Below, piece after piece: positions 10,701-22,454 of a DNA stretch of 64,000 nt. How positions within the stretch are numbered: the first letter of the stretch is position 1; every line of letters starts with the position of its first letter. The DNA is from Rutidosis leptorrhynchoides. Lineage: Eukaryota; Streptophyta; Magnoliopsida; Asterales; Asteraceae. Below the pieces are notes generated by a model. The model worked only from the letters and a program-made list of their open reading frames with translations. It was not told where the DNA came from and ran no database searches. A program made the translations under genes and the position numbers. The DNA lies in contig NC_092339.1 in NCBI RefSeq assembly GCF_046630445.1, forward strand, positions 52,785,001-52,849,000, read 5' to 3'.

Positions 10701-13700
10701 AGATTGAATCTCAAAAGCATCTATTAGTAACCAAATAGCTTCACATGATTTACAAGCCGCACATAACAAATTTGAGGAGCCAGACATGAGACTCTTACCA
10801 CAATTATCTAAGCAAGAAAGCAAAGTAACTATGATACCAGATTCTTTAGCATGATCTAATATCTGTTTAAGATCGTTTATCGCCACCTCAGCATCTTTGG
10901 TAGACATGGAAGCTTTTAGATGTTGTGCTACTCTAGATATAACTATTGTAACGCAGGAAACAAATTCATATACAAGTCTCCCTGATGCATCTTCACCCCA
11001 ACCAGTAACCTACATATATCTAAGTTTGAGATAAAATAGCTAAAAAAAGTTATACATTTATTTACTATACAAATTCTATCTTTGGTTGAGAATATAACCT
11101 CTTTAGAGAGCTCCAAAATGGCAACCCAATGCGTGATATATGAACCTCCAAACTGATCTCCATTGTTCACCAATGACTTCTTTTTATCTGAGAAACTCTG
11201 TAAAAATAACAAGATATTGATGATAAGTGTCATCAAATCTAATGAGGAACTAGGTGATATAACAGGAAATGAAAATGAACACCATACAGAAAGAAACAAA
11301 AAAGACATAACTACACGGATAGTACCTGTTCAATCTTGCATCTTTAGTCACTATGGTTCTTTTTGCATAAATATTCACTATGGTTTCAAAATGTTAGACG
11401 TTTAGTCACTCATGCTCACAGAAGTTAGTTTAGGCTGTTTAAATTGATCATATGCTTGCACGTGATGGGTAATTTTGTCAATTCCTTTAAAACTTCATTC
11501 TTATATCAAGTATTCTTCCCCTTTTTAATCGAAACCCTAATTTCAAAATTCCATAAACCCTAATTTCTTCATAAATCAAAACCCACTAAATAACCAAAAC
11601 AATAAAATAAAATTACTAATTAAAACTAAAAGGAGCTGTTCTCATATAGGAATTGACGATTCCACCAGATCAAAATAGTAACCAAATCCATTCCACCAAA
11701 TCAAAATAGTAACCGGTTGCACAAAGATTTGAAGAGAAAATAGATTTGGAAGGCCAGATTTAGAGATGACATGATTTAACAAATTTATTTAACGTCTGTC
11801 TGTAGACAGAGTGACTAAACGTGTAACATCAGTGACTATCTATGGAAAAAAAAAAATTCATAGTCACTAAAGCTACAAGATTGAACAAACCACAAGGAGA
11901 CTCTGTGTAGTTATGTCAAAATACAAAGAGAAACATTAATCTTTAACCTTTTTTAGTATATGATCTAAATATATAATTTTATTATAAGATCTAATTAACA
12001 AATAACTATAGCAAAATTTAGTTTCTAATCATGAATCATGCTTTAATTTAATTATTAGTACATAAAATTTAGAAGAACAAGAAAGGACATAACAGTGCTT
12101 TTGATCAATTGAACTCGATCCGGCATGCTTTAACAGTTGGAATACATCTTAATGCTTTACACAACCCACCCATCTCCAATATTAATAATTACTATATGTG
12201 CAAATGAAAGCAGATTTTGCAGTGGCTATGGGATAAAGCAGGGTTGGACTCATTTCATTTTATAAGGCAATATTTCTTAATTACTCATTTCAGTAACATA
12301 CCTCAACCAAAAAGTTATTGTAATCTGACTTTTTTCTGCGAAGAATGTCAAAAGTCGATCCCAAATGTTCCCCACAACTATCTTTTACAACTCCTGTAGA
12401 ATTAAGTTCCCCTGTAGCTACTAAGTCTGAACCAACTATCAGCTTGGCCTGGTTCGATGCGGGACCATCTTGATCCCTGTGGTCACAAGAACTCATTAGT
12501 TAAAAGACTAAAAATAATACTCCGTATATATGAACTCATGAATATGTCACAAAAGGGCAAAGAGATAACCAAGATTCAGCAGGTTCTGATGATATGATAT
12601 CACGATTCTTATCCTCTTCGCCACTAGAAAATGACTGTAAAGTATAACAAATCATTCATGCGTTGGTTGCTTCATGTCAGTATAGTTTCCGATTAATATG
12701 GTGATTTTCATGGAGTTCAAAGAAAAAATATGTTGATTTTTTCCTAATCATAAAATATAACTTTAAGTGTTGAAAAGTCAAATCTTACCAGCAGGTGTAA
12801 TGCTTTTTCAAGTTCTTGTAATACCAAATCCATCGGCGGGCGTCCTTCTCGATCGTCCAACAAACACTGATATGCAATCCGTGAAAACTTTTTCATGGAG
12901 TTGGAGTCCATGTACTCCTTCAGAGTAGGATCAATTATCCGATTTAGTTTATTTTTCTTGTAGTAGATTTTGGCCATTTGTGGCAACAATCGCTGTTTAC
13001 TTTCTGCATCCATAAAGAAGCACGAGCGTCCACATAGGACTTCAAATAGTACTACGCCGAATGAATAAACATCCGACTCTTTGGTCAATATCCCGGTTTG
13101 TTGGTAAAGAGGATCGCAATAGCCATGTGTGCCGCACGGGTTGGTGATGAGAAAAGATTCATTTTCATTGGCACGACCAATTTTTGAAAGACCGAAATCC
13201 GCGATCATTGCTCTCCAGTTACTATCCAAGAGAACGTTAGCACTCTTAATGTCTCTGTGGATAATTCGTTCATGTTTTGCAACGTGGTTGTGCAGATGAT
13301 CTAAACCACGTGCTGCGTCGATGCAAATATTTAGTCTCTGTTTCCATGTTAGTGTACAAGTGGGATTCCGAGAGTTACGTAGGTACTTATCAAGGCTTCC
13401 GAGATGCGCATACTCATAAATGAGAAGTTTTTCAGGGCCTTGGTCGCAGAAACCAACAAGGGAGATGAGGTTTGGATGTTTTTTATAACGCGATAGCAAC
13501 TGAATCTCTGTTAAGAACTCCTTCAGGCCTTGACCAGAAATTCTAGTATCAAGTCGCTTTATAGCAACGGTGGTAAGTTCCGTTTCACCGGAGAGTGAGA
13601 TTCGTCCCTTATAAACAGGGCCATATCCACCTTTTCCGATGATAGTTGTGAAGTTTGTAGTGGCTTCTTTAATTTGCTCGAATGGTATACTAAGGTGATC

Positions 13701-13718
13701 CAGATCTGTGAAAGACAT
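7082..13718 (-). CDS. Chimeric protein: CrRLK1L-type kinase domain fused to the TIO/FUSED armadillo region
   Basis: Eleven exons on the minus strand: 13718-12789, 12634-12570, 12476-12302, 11197-11099, 11009-10479, 10331-9273, 8961-8728, 8089-7946, 7828-7748, 7649-7458, 7330-7082. Every junction has GT..AG and preserves frame, giving 3759 bases and about 1252 aa. Residues 1-310 form a complete kinase: glycine loop GKGGYG (28-33), VAIK lysine (54), HRD (154-156), DFG (174-176); FEQIKEATTNF and the overall pattern match the FERONIA/CrRLK1L kinase group. There is no signal peptide or membrane segment. The rest matches the long helical/armadillo part of Arabidopsis TIO (TWO-IN-ONE), for example EVGLPGQIIKCLEH and the terminal CRQF...IASYS block. 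TIO acts in phragmoplast expansion and its C-terminal part binds kinesin-12. TIO normally starts with a FUSED-type kinase, which is absent here. Alternatively these could be two genes, but no stop or second start separates them. Introns hold a MITE (11304-11917) and an exon-fragment copy (9008-9070). Confidence 0.8.
9008..9070 (-). repeat. Intronic copy of part of the TIO-derived sixth exon
   Basis: This stretch is nearly identical to 9699-9760 in the preceding exon (translation CVVLL-FRLYWGGPLAI in both). It lies in the 311-bp intron between exons 6 and 7, and is flanked on both sides by related segments encoding SQILQII/SQILDII. It is not needed for the frame of the gene model and may be an abandoned or alternative exon. 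Confidence 0.6.
11304..11917. mobile_element. Terminal-inverted-repeat element in an intron
   Basis: GACATAACTACAC at 11304 is repeated inverted at 11905-11917, and TTCAATCTTG...TTTAGT.ACTATG (about 11329-11356) pairs with its complement at 11863-11885. The 614-bp interior is non-coding and holds two near copies of CCAAATCAAAATAGTAACC-like sequence. The flanks are A-rich, so the TSD is not clear; superfamily unassigned. Confidence 0.6.
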
Positions 13719-14167
13719 CGTACATCATGTGTAAGTAAAATGATCAAGATCAAGATTAATTAATGGAGATTCGACATAAATTTATGATCCTTGAGATTAA
13801 GGAAAAAAAAAAAGAGTAAAAATGTGGTTTGAAAACGAGTACGAATACCAATATTTACTTATATTTTAATCCATCCGCATGAAATAAATATTCGATCCAG
13901 CTCATGCATGACCAGCCAATGGACAACTTACCTTATTAAATATAATTAGTAGGACATTATTGAATCTCGATTTGAATAAACTATCTATATGCTTATATCT
14001 ACTATGCTTATTTGCTCATGGTCCTATAATCTTTATACTTATTTATTTATCTATAAACTATTATTTTAAAATCTTATCTTTTGTAAGCCTAGGATTCGTC
14101 ATTAGATCAGATAACTGGAGTAGCTAATTCAGATTACATAGTTGGGAAGAAATATAAACAAAACTAC
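13719..14167 (-). promoter_or_regulatory. Upstream region of the kinase-TIO gene
   Basis: AT-rich region upstream of the first exon. Because the following repeat cluster starts at 14168, all proximal control sequence must lie in this interval of about 450 bp unless the repeats contribute. No single core element stands out. Confidence 0.35.
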
Positions 14168-15864
14168 GGGTGTGTTTGGACGAAAGTAGCTGGAGCTGGA
14201 GCTGGAGCTGTAGCCGGAGCTTATGAGCAGGAGCTTGAGCTGGAGCTTATTTTTGAAGCTGGAGCTTATTTTTGAAGCTGGTAGCTGGATCTTATTATTT
14301 TTTATAAATGTTTGGTAAACTAGCTAGAGCTTATTTTTCAGTTCATAAGCTCTACTTATTTTGGGTGTGTTTGGGTGACGAGCTTGTTGGAGCTTATGGG
14401 AGCTTATAGGAGCTTTGAGCTTATGATTTTAATAAGCTCCAAGTCATAAGCTTTGTTTGGTAGAGAAAAAAAGTAGAGCTTATGAAAATCATAAGCTCTG
14501 AAAAAATAAGCTACTTTTAGTAGCTTATGAAAAAAAGTAGAGCTTATGAAATGGAAAATAAGCTTCAGCTAGTTTACCAAACACTTATAAAAAATAATAA
14601 GCTCCAGCTACCAGCTTAAAAAATAAGCTTCAGCTTCAGCTCTATGGGTGTGTTTGGTAGAGGAGCTTATGAGAGCTTATGAAAGCTTATAGGAGCTTGA
14701 GTTTATGATTTTAATAAGCTCCAAGTAATAAGCTTTGTTTGGTAGACATAAAAAGTAGAGCTTATGAAAATCATAAGCTCTAGAAAAATAAGCTACTTCT
14801 AATAGCTTATGAAAAAAAGTAGAGTTTATGAACTACAAAATAAGTTCCAGCTAGTTTACCAAACACTTATAAAAAATAATAAGCTTCAGCTTTCAACTTT
14901 AAAAATAAGCTCCAGCTCCAGCTCTAGTCCATAAGCTTCAGCTCCAGCTATAAGCTCCAGCTCCAGCTAGTTTCATCCAAACACACTCCTTGAGCTTATG
15001 ATTTTCATAAGCTCTACTTTTTATGTCTACCAAACAAAGCTTATTACTTGGAGCTTATTAAAATCATAAACTCAAGCTCCTATAAGCTTTCATAAGCTCT
15101 CATAAGCTCCTCTACCAAACACACCCATAGAGCTGGAGCTCAAGCTTATTTTTTAAGCTGGTAGCTGGAGCTTATTATTTTTTATAAGTGTTTGGTAAAC
15201 TAGCTGAAGCTTATTTTTCAGTTCATAAGCTCTACTTTTTTTCATAAGCTACTAAAAGTAGCTTATTTTTTCAGAGCTTATGATTTTCATAAGCTATACT
15301 TTTTTTCTCTACCAAACAAAGCTTATGACTTGGAGCTTATTAAAATCATAAGCTCAAGCTCCTATAAGCTCCCATAAGCTCCAACAAACTCGTCACCCAA
15401 ACACACCCTAGAAAAATAAGCTACTTCTAGTAGCTTATGAAAAAAAGTAGAGCTTATGAACTACAAAATAAGTTCCAGCTAGTTTACCAAACACTTATAA
15501 AAAATAATAAGCTTCAGCTTCCAACTTTAAAAATAAGCTCCAGCTCCAGCTCTAGTCCATAAGCTCCAGCTCCAGCTATAAGCTCCAGCTCCAGCTAGTT
15601 TCATCCAAACACACCCTATCTCATAAGCTCCAGCTCCAGCTACAAGCTCCAGCTACAAGCTCCAGCTCCAGCTCCAGCTACTTTCATCCAAACACACCCA
15701 TAAGCTACTAAAAGTAGCTTATTTTTTCAGAGCTTATGATTTTCATAAGCTCTACTTTTTTTTGTCTACCAAACGAAACTTATGACTTGGAGCTTATTAA
15801 AATCATAAGCTCAAGCTCCAATAAGATTTTATAAGCTCCAATAAGCTACGCGCCAAATACACCT
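14168..15864. mobile_element. Nested foldback cluster of AGCTTATGA-rich MITEs
   Basis: The terminus GGGTGTGTTTGG faces right at 14168, 14363 and 14646; its complement CCAAACACACCC (or a close variant) occurs at 14977, 15115, 15397, 15605, 15688 and 15853. The sub-terminal sequences pair specifically: 14363 with 15408 (TGACGAGCTTGTTGG), 14646 with 15126 (TAGAGGAGCTTATGAG), and 14168 with 15699 (ACGAAAGTAGCTGG). The segment 14363-15408 is therefore one long inverted repeat with arms of about 480 bp. In addition, 14785-14989 is directly repeated at 15410-15616. The interior is degenerate GGAGCTT/AAGCTCC and ATAAGCT repeat. The ends resemble hAT or Harbinger MITEs; TSDs are not resolvable. Confidence 0.75.
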
Positions 15865-16156
15865 TATGAGAAAATGTACTCCGTAGTATAATAATTAAAA
15901 TATGAAAAATTTACAAATATTGAAAACGTAGATTAGTTTATTATTTTATTACTAATGATTAATGTATGTATATTGATAGATGAAATTGATTAATCCTGGA
16001 TGACGTGTCATCTTGATAATTAAGATATGTACTTATGAAATAATGTATAGAGTGTCATCCTATAGAGTTGGACTTGACTTGTTTATAAACATAATCAAGA
16101 GCCACAAATTGCGGGCTTATCACCAAAATATCCATTTTTTGAAGCTTGTTGACTGA
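15865..16156. other. Spacer before the MULE, no feature recognised
   Basis: AT-rich, non-coding. The left border of the MULE probably lies between about 16080 and 16160, but without the right end in view it cannot be fixed. Confidence 0.4.
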
Positions 16157-16188
16157 CAGTCCTAAAAAAAAAAGTTTGACAATTTGCC

Positions 16189-16325
16189 CTCGCAAGGCGC
16201 AAGACACCTTGCGTCCTTGCGCCCTTGCGTCCATGCGACCTTGCGACGTTGCGACCTTGCGTTAAAGGCAAACGCAACAAACAGCCTTGCGTCCATGTGT
16301 TTTGCGTCTTGCGTCTTGCGTCTTA
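16189..16325 (-). repeat. CTTGCGTC motif array at the left end of the MULE
   Basis: A dense cluster of CTTGCGTC/CTTGCGCC/CTTGCGACC, mostly in the orientation opposite to the arrays at the other end (GACGCAAG). It lies about 200 bp upstream of the mudrA start. Same core hexamer as the intronic arrays, but packed with a shorter period. Confidence 0.8.
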
Positions 16326-16530
16326 TCCCGATAAGATTTTCATGATTTCGTGGATAAGATTTTGTACGATTTTTGTACTATTACGGATAACACTTTATTT
16401 CTTTCTTTGTTCTTATATCTGAAACTACATTCTGCACAGTTTCATTTTCACTTCATTTCCACATAAATCATATAATTTCAAGCGTCATTAAGGTAAGTTT
16501 CCACCATTTTTTCTCTTGTTGTTTTAAATA

Positions 16531-18379
16531 ATGAGTTGTAGTGATAATGAAACCTTTGTTATTCATATATGTTGTGGTGGTTCTTTTCAATTTATTAATA
16601 ACTTACCTATGTATTTGCCTCTAGATTATTTTAGAACACGATTAAAACTCCCAGTTGCTCCCCAAAAACCAATTACTCGAAGAATATTGTTAAAAAATGT
16701 TCTTAGAAAAATTAATTTGCCACCTAATGCTCCTATTTCAATGAGATATATTGTCGATAATCTTTTTTTTTTTTTTTGAAAGGCAAGCCCCCCAAAGTGT
16801 AGCAAGTGAGGATTGAACTTGGGTCCCTTTGGAACTTTCCAAGCATCCTACCACCAAGCCAACCCCTTGGGGTTGTATTGTCGATAATCTTGTTTTTGAT
16901 ATTACTGATGATTATAAAGACTTTCGTGATTTTCTACAACATGCAATATCAAATGCTCCTATTGATATTTACATTGTCGACAAAGTTACAATGCATCAAC
17001 TCCCAGAAAACTTACAGTCATTGCAAATCCTACCAATACACAGTGTCCATCAAAACCTACCAACACACAATGTCCAACAAAATCTACCAACAAGCGAGGC
17101 CCAAACAAACCTTCAGACACCCAATTTGGAAGAAGCACGACCTGAAGTACCACCTCCAAACACAGAAGAGTTTGATTTCTTCAACTATGGCGTTGAGAAC
17201 GTATGTAAAATTAAAAAAACAGATCACCCTTTTCAATCAGTTGTCGCGTCTAGTGATTCGGAGGAAGAAAATGACAGAGAAGATCAAGATGAAGATGAAG
17301 AAGAGGAAGAAAAAGAGGATGTATTCTGAAATATGCCACTTTTACTGAGTGAGCATGACCAAGAGACTGAATCTGAATCTATGAGCCAAATAACAACCAG
17401 TTATATAGTATCCGATTTGATTAAAGTTCGACAAACCTTTTTAAACAAGGATGATTTTGTAAACCACCTATACACAAAATGTCTTGAAGAAAACTTCCAA
17501 ATTAAGCCTGTAAAGTCAGACAAATCTCGATTCACCGCTAAATGCATGTTGCCAAATTGTGAGTGGAAATGTAGTGCATACAAAATACGCCACACTGACG
17601 ACTTCATCGTAAAGAAATTGCATGATGTACACACATGCTCACGTACCCAAATTATGGGAAATAATAAACATGCAACCAAAAAGGTGCTAGGAAGTATTCT
17701 GATGGAATCGTTCAAAGCTGCAAATCGAGACTATAAACCAAAAGATATGCGTGATGATGTTGGCAACCGTTTTCGGGTGAGCATTTCTTACAATCAAGCA
17801 TGGAGAGCCAAGTGTCATGCAATAGAGATGCTCCGTGGCAGTATGGATGACTCGTTCCGAATGCTTCCCATTTATCTTCATAACATTAAGATTCATAACC
17901 CAGGAAGCATGACAAATGTGGTGACTGACAATGAAAATAGATTCGTGATGTGTTACATGTCTTTTGGATCAGTTGTAAGTATCACTCATCCTAAAATTGT
18001 TTATCTTAAACTAATAGCAATCTCATTTGATTTGTTTGCGTGCAGATTCGATCATTTGTCCAAAATGTTCGCCCTATTATCATCGTTGATGGTGCACATT
18101 TGAAAGCTGGATACTTGGGTACAAATTTAGTTGTTGTTGCAATGGATGCCAATAACGAAATTTTGCCATTGGCTTATGGAATTGGTGAAGGCGAGACAAA
18201 CGAGGTTTGGTCATGGTTTTTTGCAATCTAAGAGATCATTTAGAGAGTTGTGGTATGAGTAATCGCATGTCAGAGATTAACTTTATTTCGGATCGTGCTC
18301 CTTCAATAGCACATGGTATTTCAAATATGTTTCCTGAGGCCTTTCACTCTTTTTGCGCACGTCATCTATTCATGAACAT
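16531..18379 (+). pseudogene. mudrA: mudrA-type MULE transposase, 5' part, broken
   Basis: Coding segments are 16531-16764, 16876-17974 and 18046-18379, with a 71-bp intron (GTAAGT...GCAG) at 17975-18045. In order they show an N-terminal region of about 250 aa with an acidic stretch, a Mutator DNA-binding/FAR1-like domain (CMLPNCEWKCSAY...HTCSRT), and the start of the MULE transposase domain with VDGAHLK (first Asp) and ISDRAPS (second Asp). Breaks: a SINE at 16765-16875, an in-frame TGA at 17327-17329, a one-base frameshift near 18225 just after VWSWFF, and the 39-kb Athila-like insertion after HLFMN. The 3' part resumes at 57828. It would have bound the MULE ends and catalysed cut-and-paste transposition; now it is inactive. 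Confidence 0.85.
16765..16875 (-). mobile_element. tRNA-derived SINE with 16-bp target-site duplication
   Basis: A 111-bp insertion is bounded by the direct repeat TATTGTCGATAATCTT (16749-16764 and 16876-16891). Read on the minus strand, it starts GGGGTTGGCTTGGTGGTAGG (box A-like), has AGTTCAATCC (box B-like) about 35 bases later, and ends in an A tail (T run on the plus strand). These are pol III SINE hallmarks. It is inserted in the first mudrA coding exon. Confidence 0.88.
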
Positions 18380-20376
18380 TGATGTTATGCTAGGTGTATA
18401 TAAAATAGCTTTATATTTTAGCAGGAAATACTATTAAATACGATACAATTTTATACAAGATATTTATTTATTTATAGAATGGATATACTTAAACCTTACT
18501 ACAACACTTATAGGCAGTGTACCTAATCGTACAGTAGTGTAGTTTTTAGTAAGTCCGGTTCGTTCCACAGGGAATCTTTTTCACAAAGCTTAACGCTATA
18601 TTAGTTTAAATTTATAAAAATACAAATATATATATAAGTAATATTATTATTATAAAGGGGGTTTTTACCGTTTAATGACCGGTTTGTCGATTTTAAAACT
18701 TTAGTCGCAGTTAAAACCAAATGTAAAATAATAAATAAATACAAGACTTAATTTAAAGCGTAAAGTAAATAACGATAATGAAATTGCGAATAATAAAAGT
18801 GCGATAAAATAAACTTGCGATAATTAAAAAGTACGATAATTAAAAGTGCAATTAAATACAATAACAATAAAAATGCGATAATTAGAAGTGCAATTAAATA
18901 TAAAATAAAGGAAATTAAATATGAAATAAAAGAATTATGCTTATTTAAACTTCCGTAACCATGATGTTTGACGTGTTAATTTTAGTTTTATACCCATGGG
19001 TTAATTGTCCTTTGTCCTGGATTATTTAATATGTCCGTCTGGTTTTTGTCCATAACAGTCCATCAGTCATAAATATAAAGTGCGAGTGTCCTCGTCAAAT
19101 TATCCTTATACCCGAAGTAAAATATTCCAACTAATTGGGGACTTAAACTGTAACAAGATTTTAATACTTTATTTAATAATTACACCAGGATGTCGACTGA
19201 GTGTAACCCAAGGTTTTAATATTTTGTTATCAATTATACCAAGTGTCCTTGTACATAATTTCACCCCTGTTTTAATTATTCTAGTGGCTATTAATCCATT
19301 CCCGTTTCCGGTAAAATGAACGATTATTTGTACATATAAATACCCCGCCCATCGTGTCCGATCGAGTATATATGGTAATTTATAGGGATGCCCAATTGTA
19401 AATCTTTATATTAACATTAACAAACTATCATTTAGTTAAACAAATATAAAGCCCATTAATAGCCCATAGTCTAATTTCCACAAGTGTCGTTCTTTTGTCC
19501 AAACCCCAATTATGGTACAAAGCCCAATTACCCAATTTTAGTAATTAGCCCAACATCATGATTACTTCGTTTTAAATAAGCATAATAATAACTTAGCTAC
19601 GAGACATTAAATTAAAAAGGTTGAACATAACTTACAATGATTAAAAATAGCGTAGCGTTACACGGACAGAATTTCGACTTACACCCTTACAACATTTGCT
19701 AACATACCCTTATTATTAGGATTTAAAATTAAAATTAAAATTAAAATTAAAATTATATATATATATTTACGTATATATTGAGAGAGAGATAGATTATGGA
19801 TGGTTTTTGCGATCAAACTGCGTTTGCTTTTATAGGGAATTGAGTCCAGGTGAGCTCCGCGACTCGCGGCATTTTTGCTCTTCAAACTCCGCGAGTCGCG
19901 GAGTTTGAAATTCCAGCTCACTCCAAATTGGATCTTAGTCTGCCGACGGTTTATTATATAATATAATATATATATATATATAATTTATATAATTAATTAT
20001 ATATTATATTATATTTATATACATAGTTAACTTGTAATTTTTAGTCCGTTGCGTCGAGCGTTGAGAGTTGACTCTGGTCCCGGTTCCGGATTTTCGAACG
20101 TCCTTGCGTACAATTTAATATCTTGTATTTTGCGTTTTGAATCTTGTATTCTTGTAATTTCGAGACGTTTCTTATCAATAATTGGAACCTCTTTGATTGT
20201 ATTTTGTACTTTTGAGCTTTTTGGTCGTTTGCGTCTTCAATTCGTCGAATCTGTCTTTTGTCTTTACCTTTTAATATTTAAACAAATATCACTTGTAAAT
20301 AGAACAACTGCAACTAAAAGCTTTTCTTTCTTGAGGAATAATGCTATGAAATATATGTTCGTTTTTAGCATTATCA
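18380..20376 (-). repeat. 3' LTR of the Athila-like element
   Basis: Starts TGATGTTATGC and ends CATTATCA on the plus strand. It matches 55839-57827 throughout, with scattered substitutions and a few length changes in (TA) and (AAAATT) runs. Contains a TATA box (minus strand, about 19827-19835) preceded by paired dyads. Confidence 0.93.
19827..19901 (-). promoter_or_regulatory. Athila LTR promoter: TATA box and paired CCGCGAGTCGCGG dyads
   Basis: Dyads CCGCGACTCGCGG (19857-19869) and CCGCGAGTCGCGG (19889-19901) have centres 32 bp apart. On the minus strand they lie upstream of CCCTATAAAAGC, with about 22 bp between dyad and TATA. The outer dyad extends to a 29-base palindrome (19881-19909). 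The second LTR has the same module at 57287-57369. Confidence 0.75.
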
Positions 20377-22454
20377 AATATTCCCACACTTGAGCGTTGC
20401 TTGTCCTCAAGCAATATAATCTTGAAATACTAGAATCACTTCTTTATTTATCACACTTTGTACTTCAGTGATTTCTATACGGCGGTATAAACAATGGTAG
20501 TAACGATATGGTTTACAGTCCCACATGACTATAGAAATTTAGATCCATTAAGGAAATTGGATCTTTATAAAAACATTTGATCTTTTGAAAATTAAATCTA
20601 GTTTTTACCCTAGATAAGTTTTCCGGAATAACCCTTCACCGGTGTTTGCAAAATATTTTTGTGGGTTTGGTGGGTTTCAGATTTGAAAATTTTAGCTCAA
20701 AACTTATGGTTTTGTGTCACCCACTTGCTAACCTTGTATTTGGAAAGCAACACGTCCAGTTTACTTGTCCCGTATATTACCTTTCGATAAACTACCGTCC
20801 GGTTGTAAAGGAAAGCGTTGAACAAGCAACTGTTAAGGCAATGTCCCCTGACATGCTTTTAATTATGGTCTATAACGTGTCGGACGCAATTACTATCCTT
20901 GGTAGGAGCAATAGTATAGCTCACCCTTATAATTTTTCGGTCTGGCACAAGGTCCTGTCCTTGACCATGCTATGCAACCACCGTTGTTACGGTTGACACC
21001 CGATTTGGTTCAGGTGACCTAATGAATTCCAGGTGAATTCCTAGGATTTTACGTTCAATGGTAATGAACGCATTGAAAATTGGTTTTTAGAAAACAAATC
21101 GGTTTGTAATTTTGATCAAAATATTTTCTCGTTCAGGCTCGAGTTTAGATATCATTGAATTCCATGAGTTTGTAATTCTCAATCTTTAAGGTCAATCTCA
21201 AGGATTGAGTAATATCAGGCTTAAAAGCTGATTTTTGATCTTTTAAGGAGATTATCCTTTCTGGGGATCTGATTCATTAGTCTTATCCAGCTAATTTGCA
21301 TGGTGCCCCCCATTGTACGAGATAAATCCTTCTCATGGTTAGGATAAATCTGACCACTTGGCGACCCTGTTTAATGCTGAGGTCCGTGGATTTCCTGCTG
21401 ATTTTAGTGATGACTTTTCTAGGTTTTTCGTCAACCTACAGCTGGTCTGGACGACAACTTCCTGACCTAAATCAAGAAGCGCGTTTCTTTTTCGGAAGAC
21501 TTTACTTCCTTTTAATGATGGAATTGATTCATCGTGTAGATCCATCTCTTCTTTTCTTTCATTGGGTAAAACAGTTTAGTTTAGTCCAAAGCAAAAGTAT
21601 TTTCAGTTATTTGTTACAGATATATGTGACATATGTTTAAGATAACTTGGTAAATTTTCCCACACTTGGCTTTTATTTTCCTTTTTATCGTCCTCTATTC
21701 CATTTTAAATGAATTTTAACATTTTGGTTTGTTTCTCAATTTATGTCCTTTCCGAGGTAACAATAATTTCGGTGTTAAAACCTAGTTTTATCGTTCATAA
21801 ATATGTATAAACATGATTTTGAGTTCATTTAATTGAAAATTTTGAAAATTTTTACTAGAATTGGGTAGTCAGTATATAAGACTAGGACTGTTCTTTATTA
21901 TCAGAGAGCACTAGATTCTAATACAACTACTGCTTTACTAGTATTTTTAATGGTAACCAAGTGTTTATGATAAAAAATTTTAAAAAACCGAAAGAATTTA
22001 ACCCCTTCCCACACTTAAGATCTTGCAATGCCCTCATTTGCAAGAAATCAGTAACAATTTAAATCATTGAGGGTGATTTGTGTGAAAATGATTAAATTTT
22101 ACCAAAGTTTCCAAGCATATTTGTGTTTGTTTGCTGAATGATAAATGGTGCATATCATTTGTTCATTCCGTCTTGTTGTTATTTCACATATATTTTGCAT
22201 CTTGTCGTCAAAATTAGTTGCTTTTGCTGAACTTAATGTCAGTCTTTGAAAATGCGTTGTTTTACCCTGTTGTGTACATAAGATAAACTGCAAACATATA
22301 TACATATTTTTGAAGTTTGGTATATTACCCCACATTCAAAAATTATTAAAATCTAAGAATAAAAGTTAGAAAATAATAAAACTATTACAAATCCAACATA
22401 AGTATTATATGTATCAACATTACAAATAATAAAATAAAATAAAAACTAAGTAGA
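20377..22454 (-). other. Athila 3' non-coding region and polypurine tract
   Basis: Between the env-position ORF and the 3' LTR. The minus strand reads AGTGTGGGAATATT just before the LTR (20377-20392), the usual polypurine-tract position. No ORF of interest is present; short frames here have no family resemblance. Confidence 0.6.

Noticed and set aside
20098-20112. Single CCTTGCGT site in the Athila LTRs as another target of the MULE protein
   Set aside because: One half-site per LTR without array or inverted partner; chance is sufficient.
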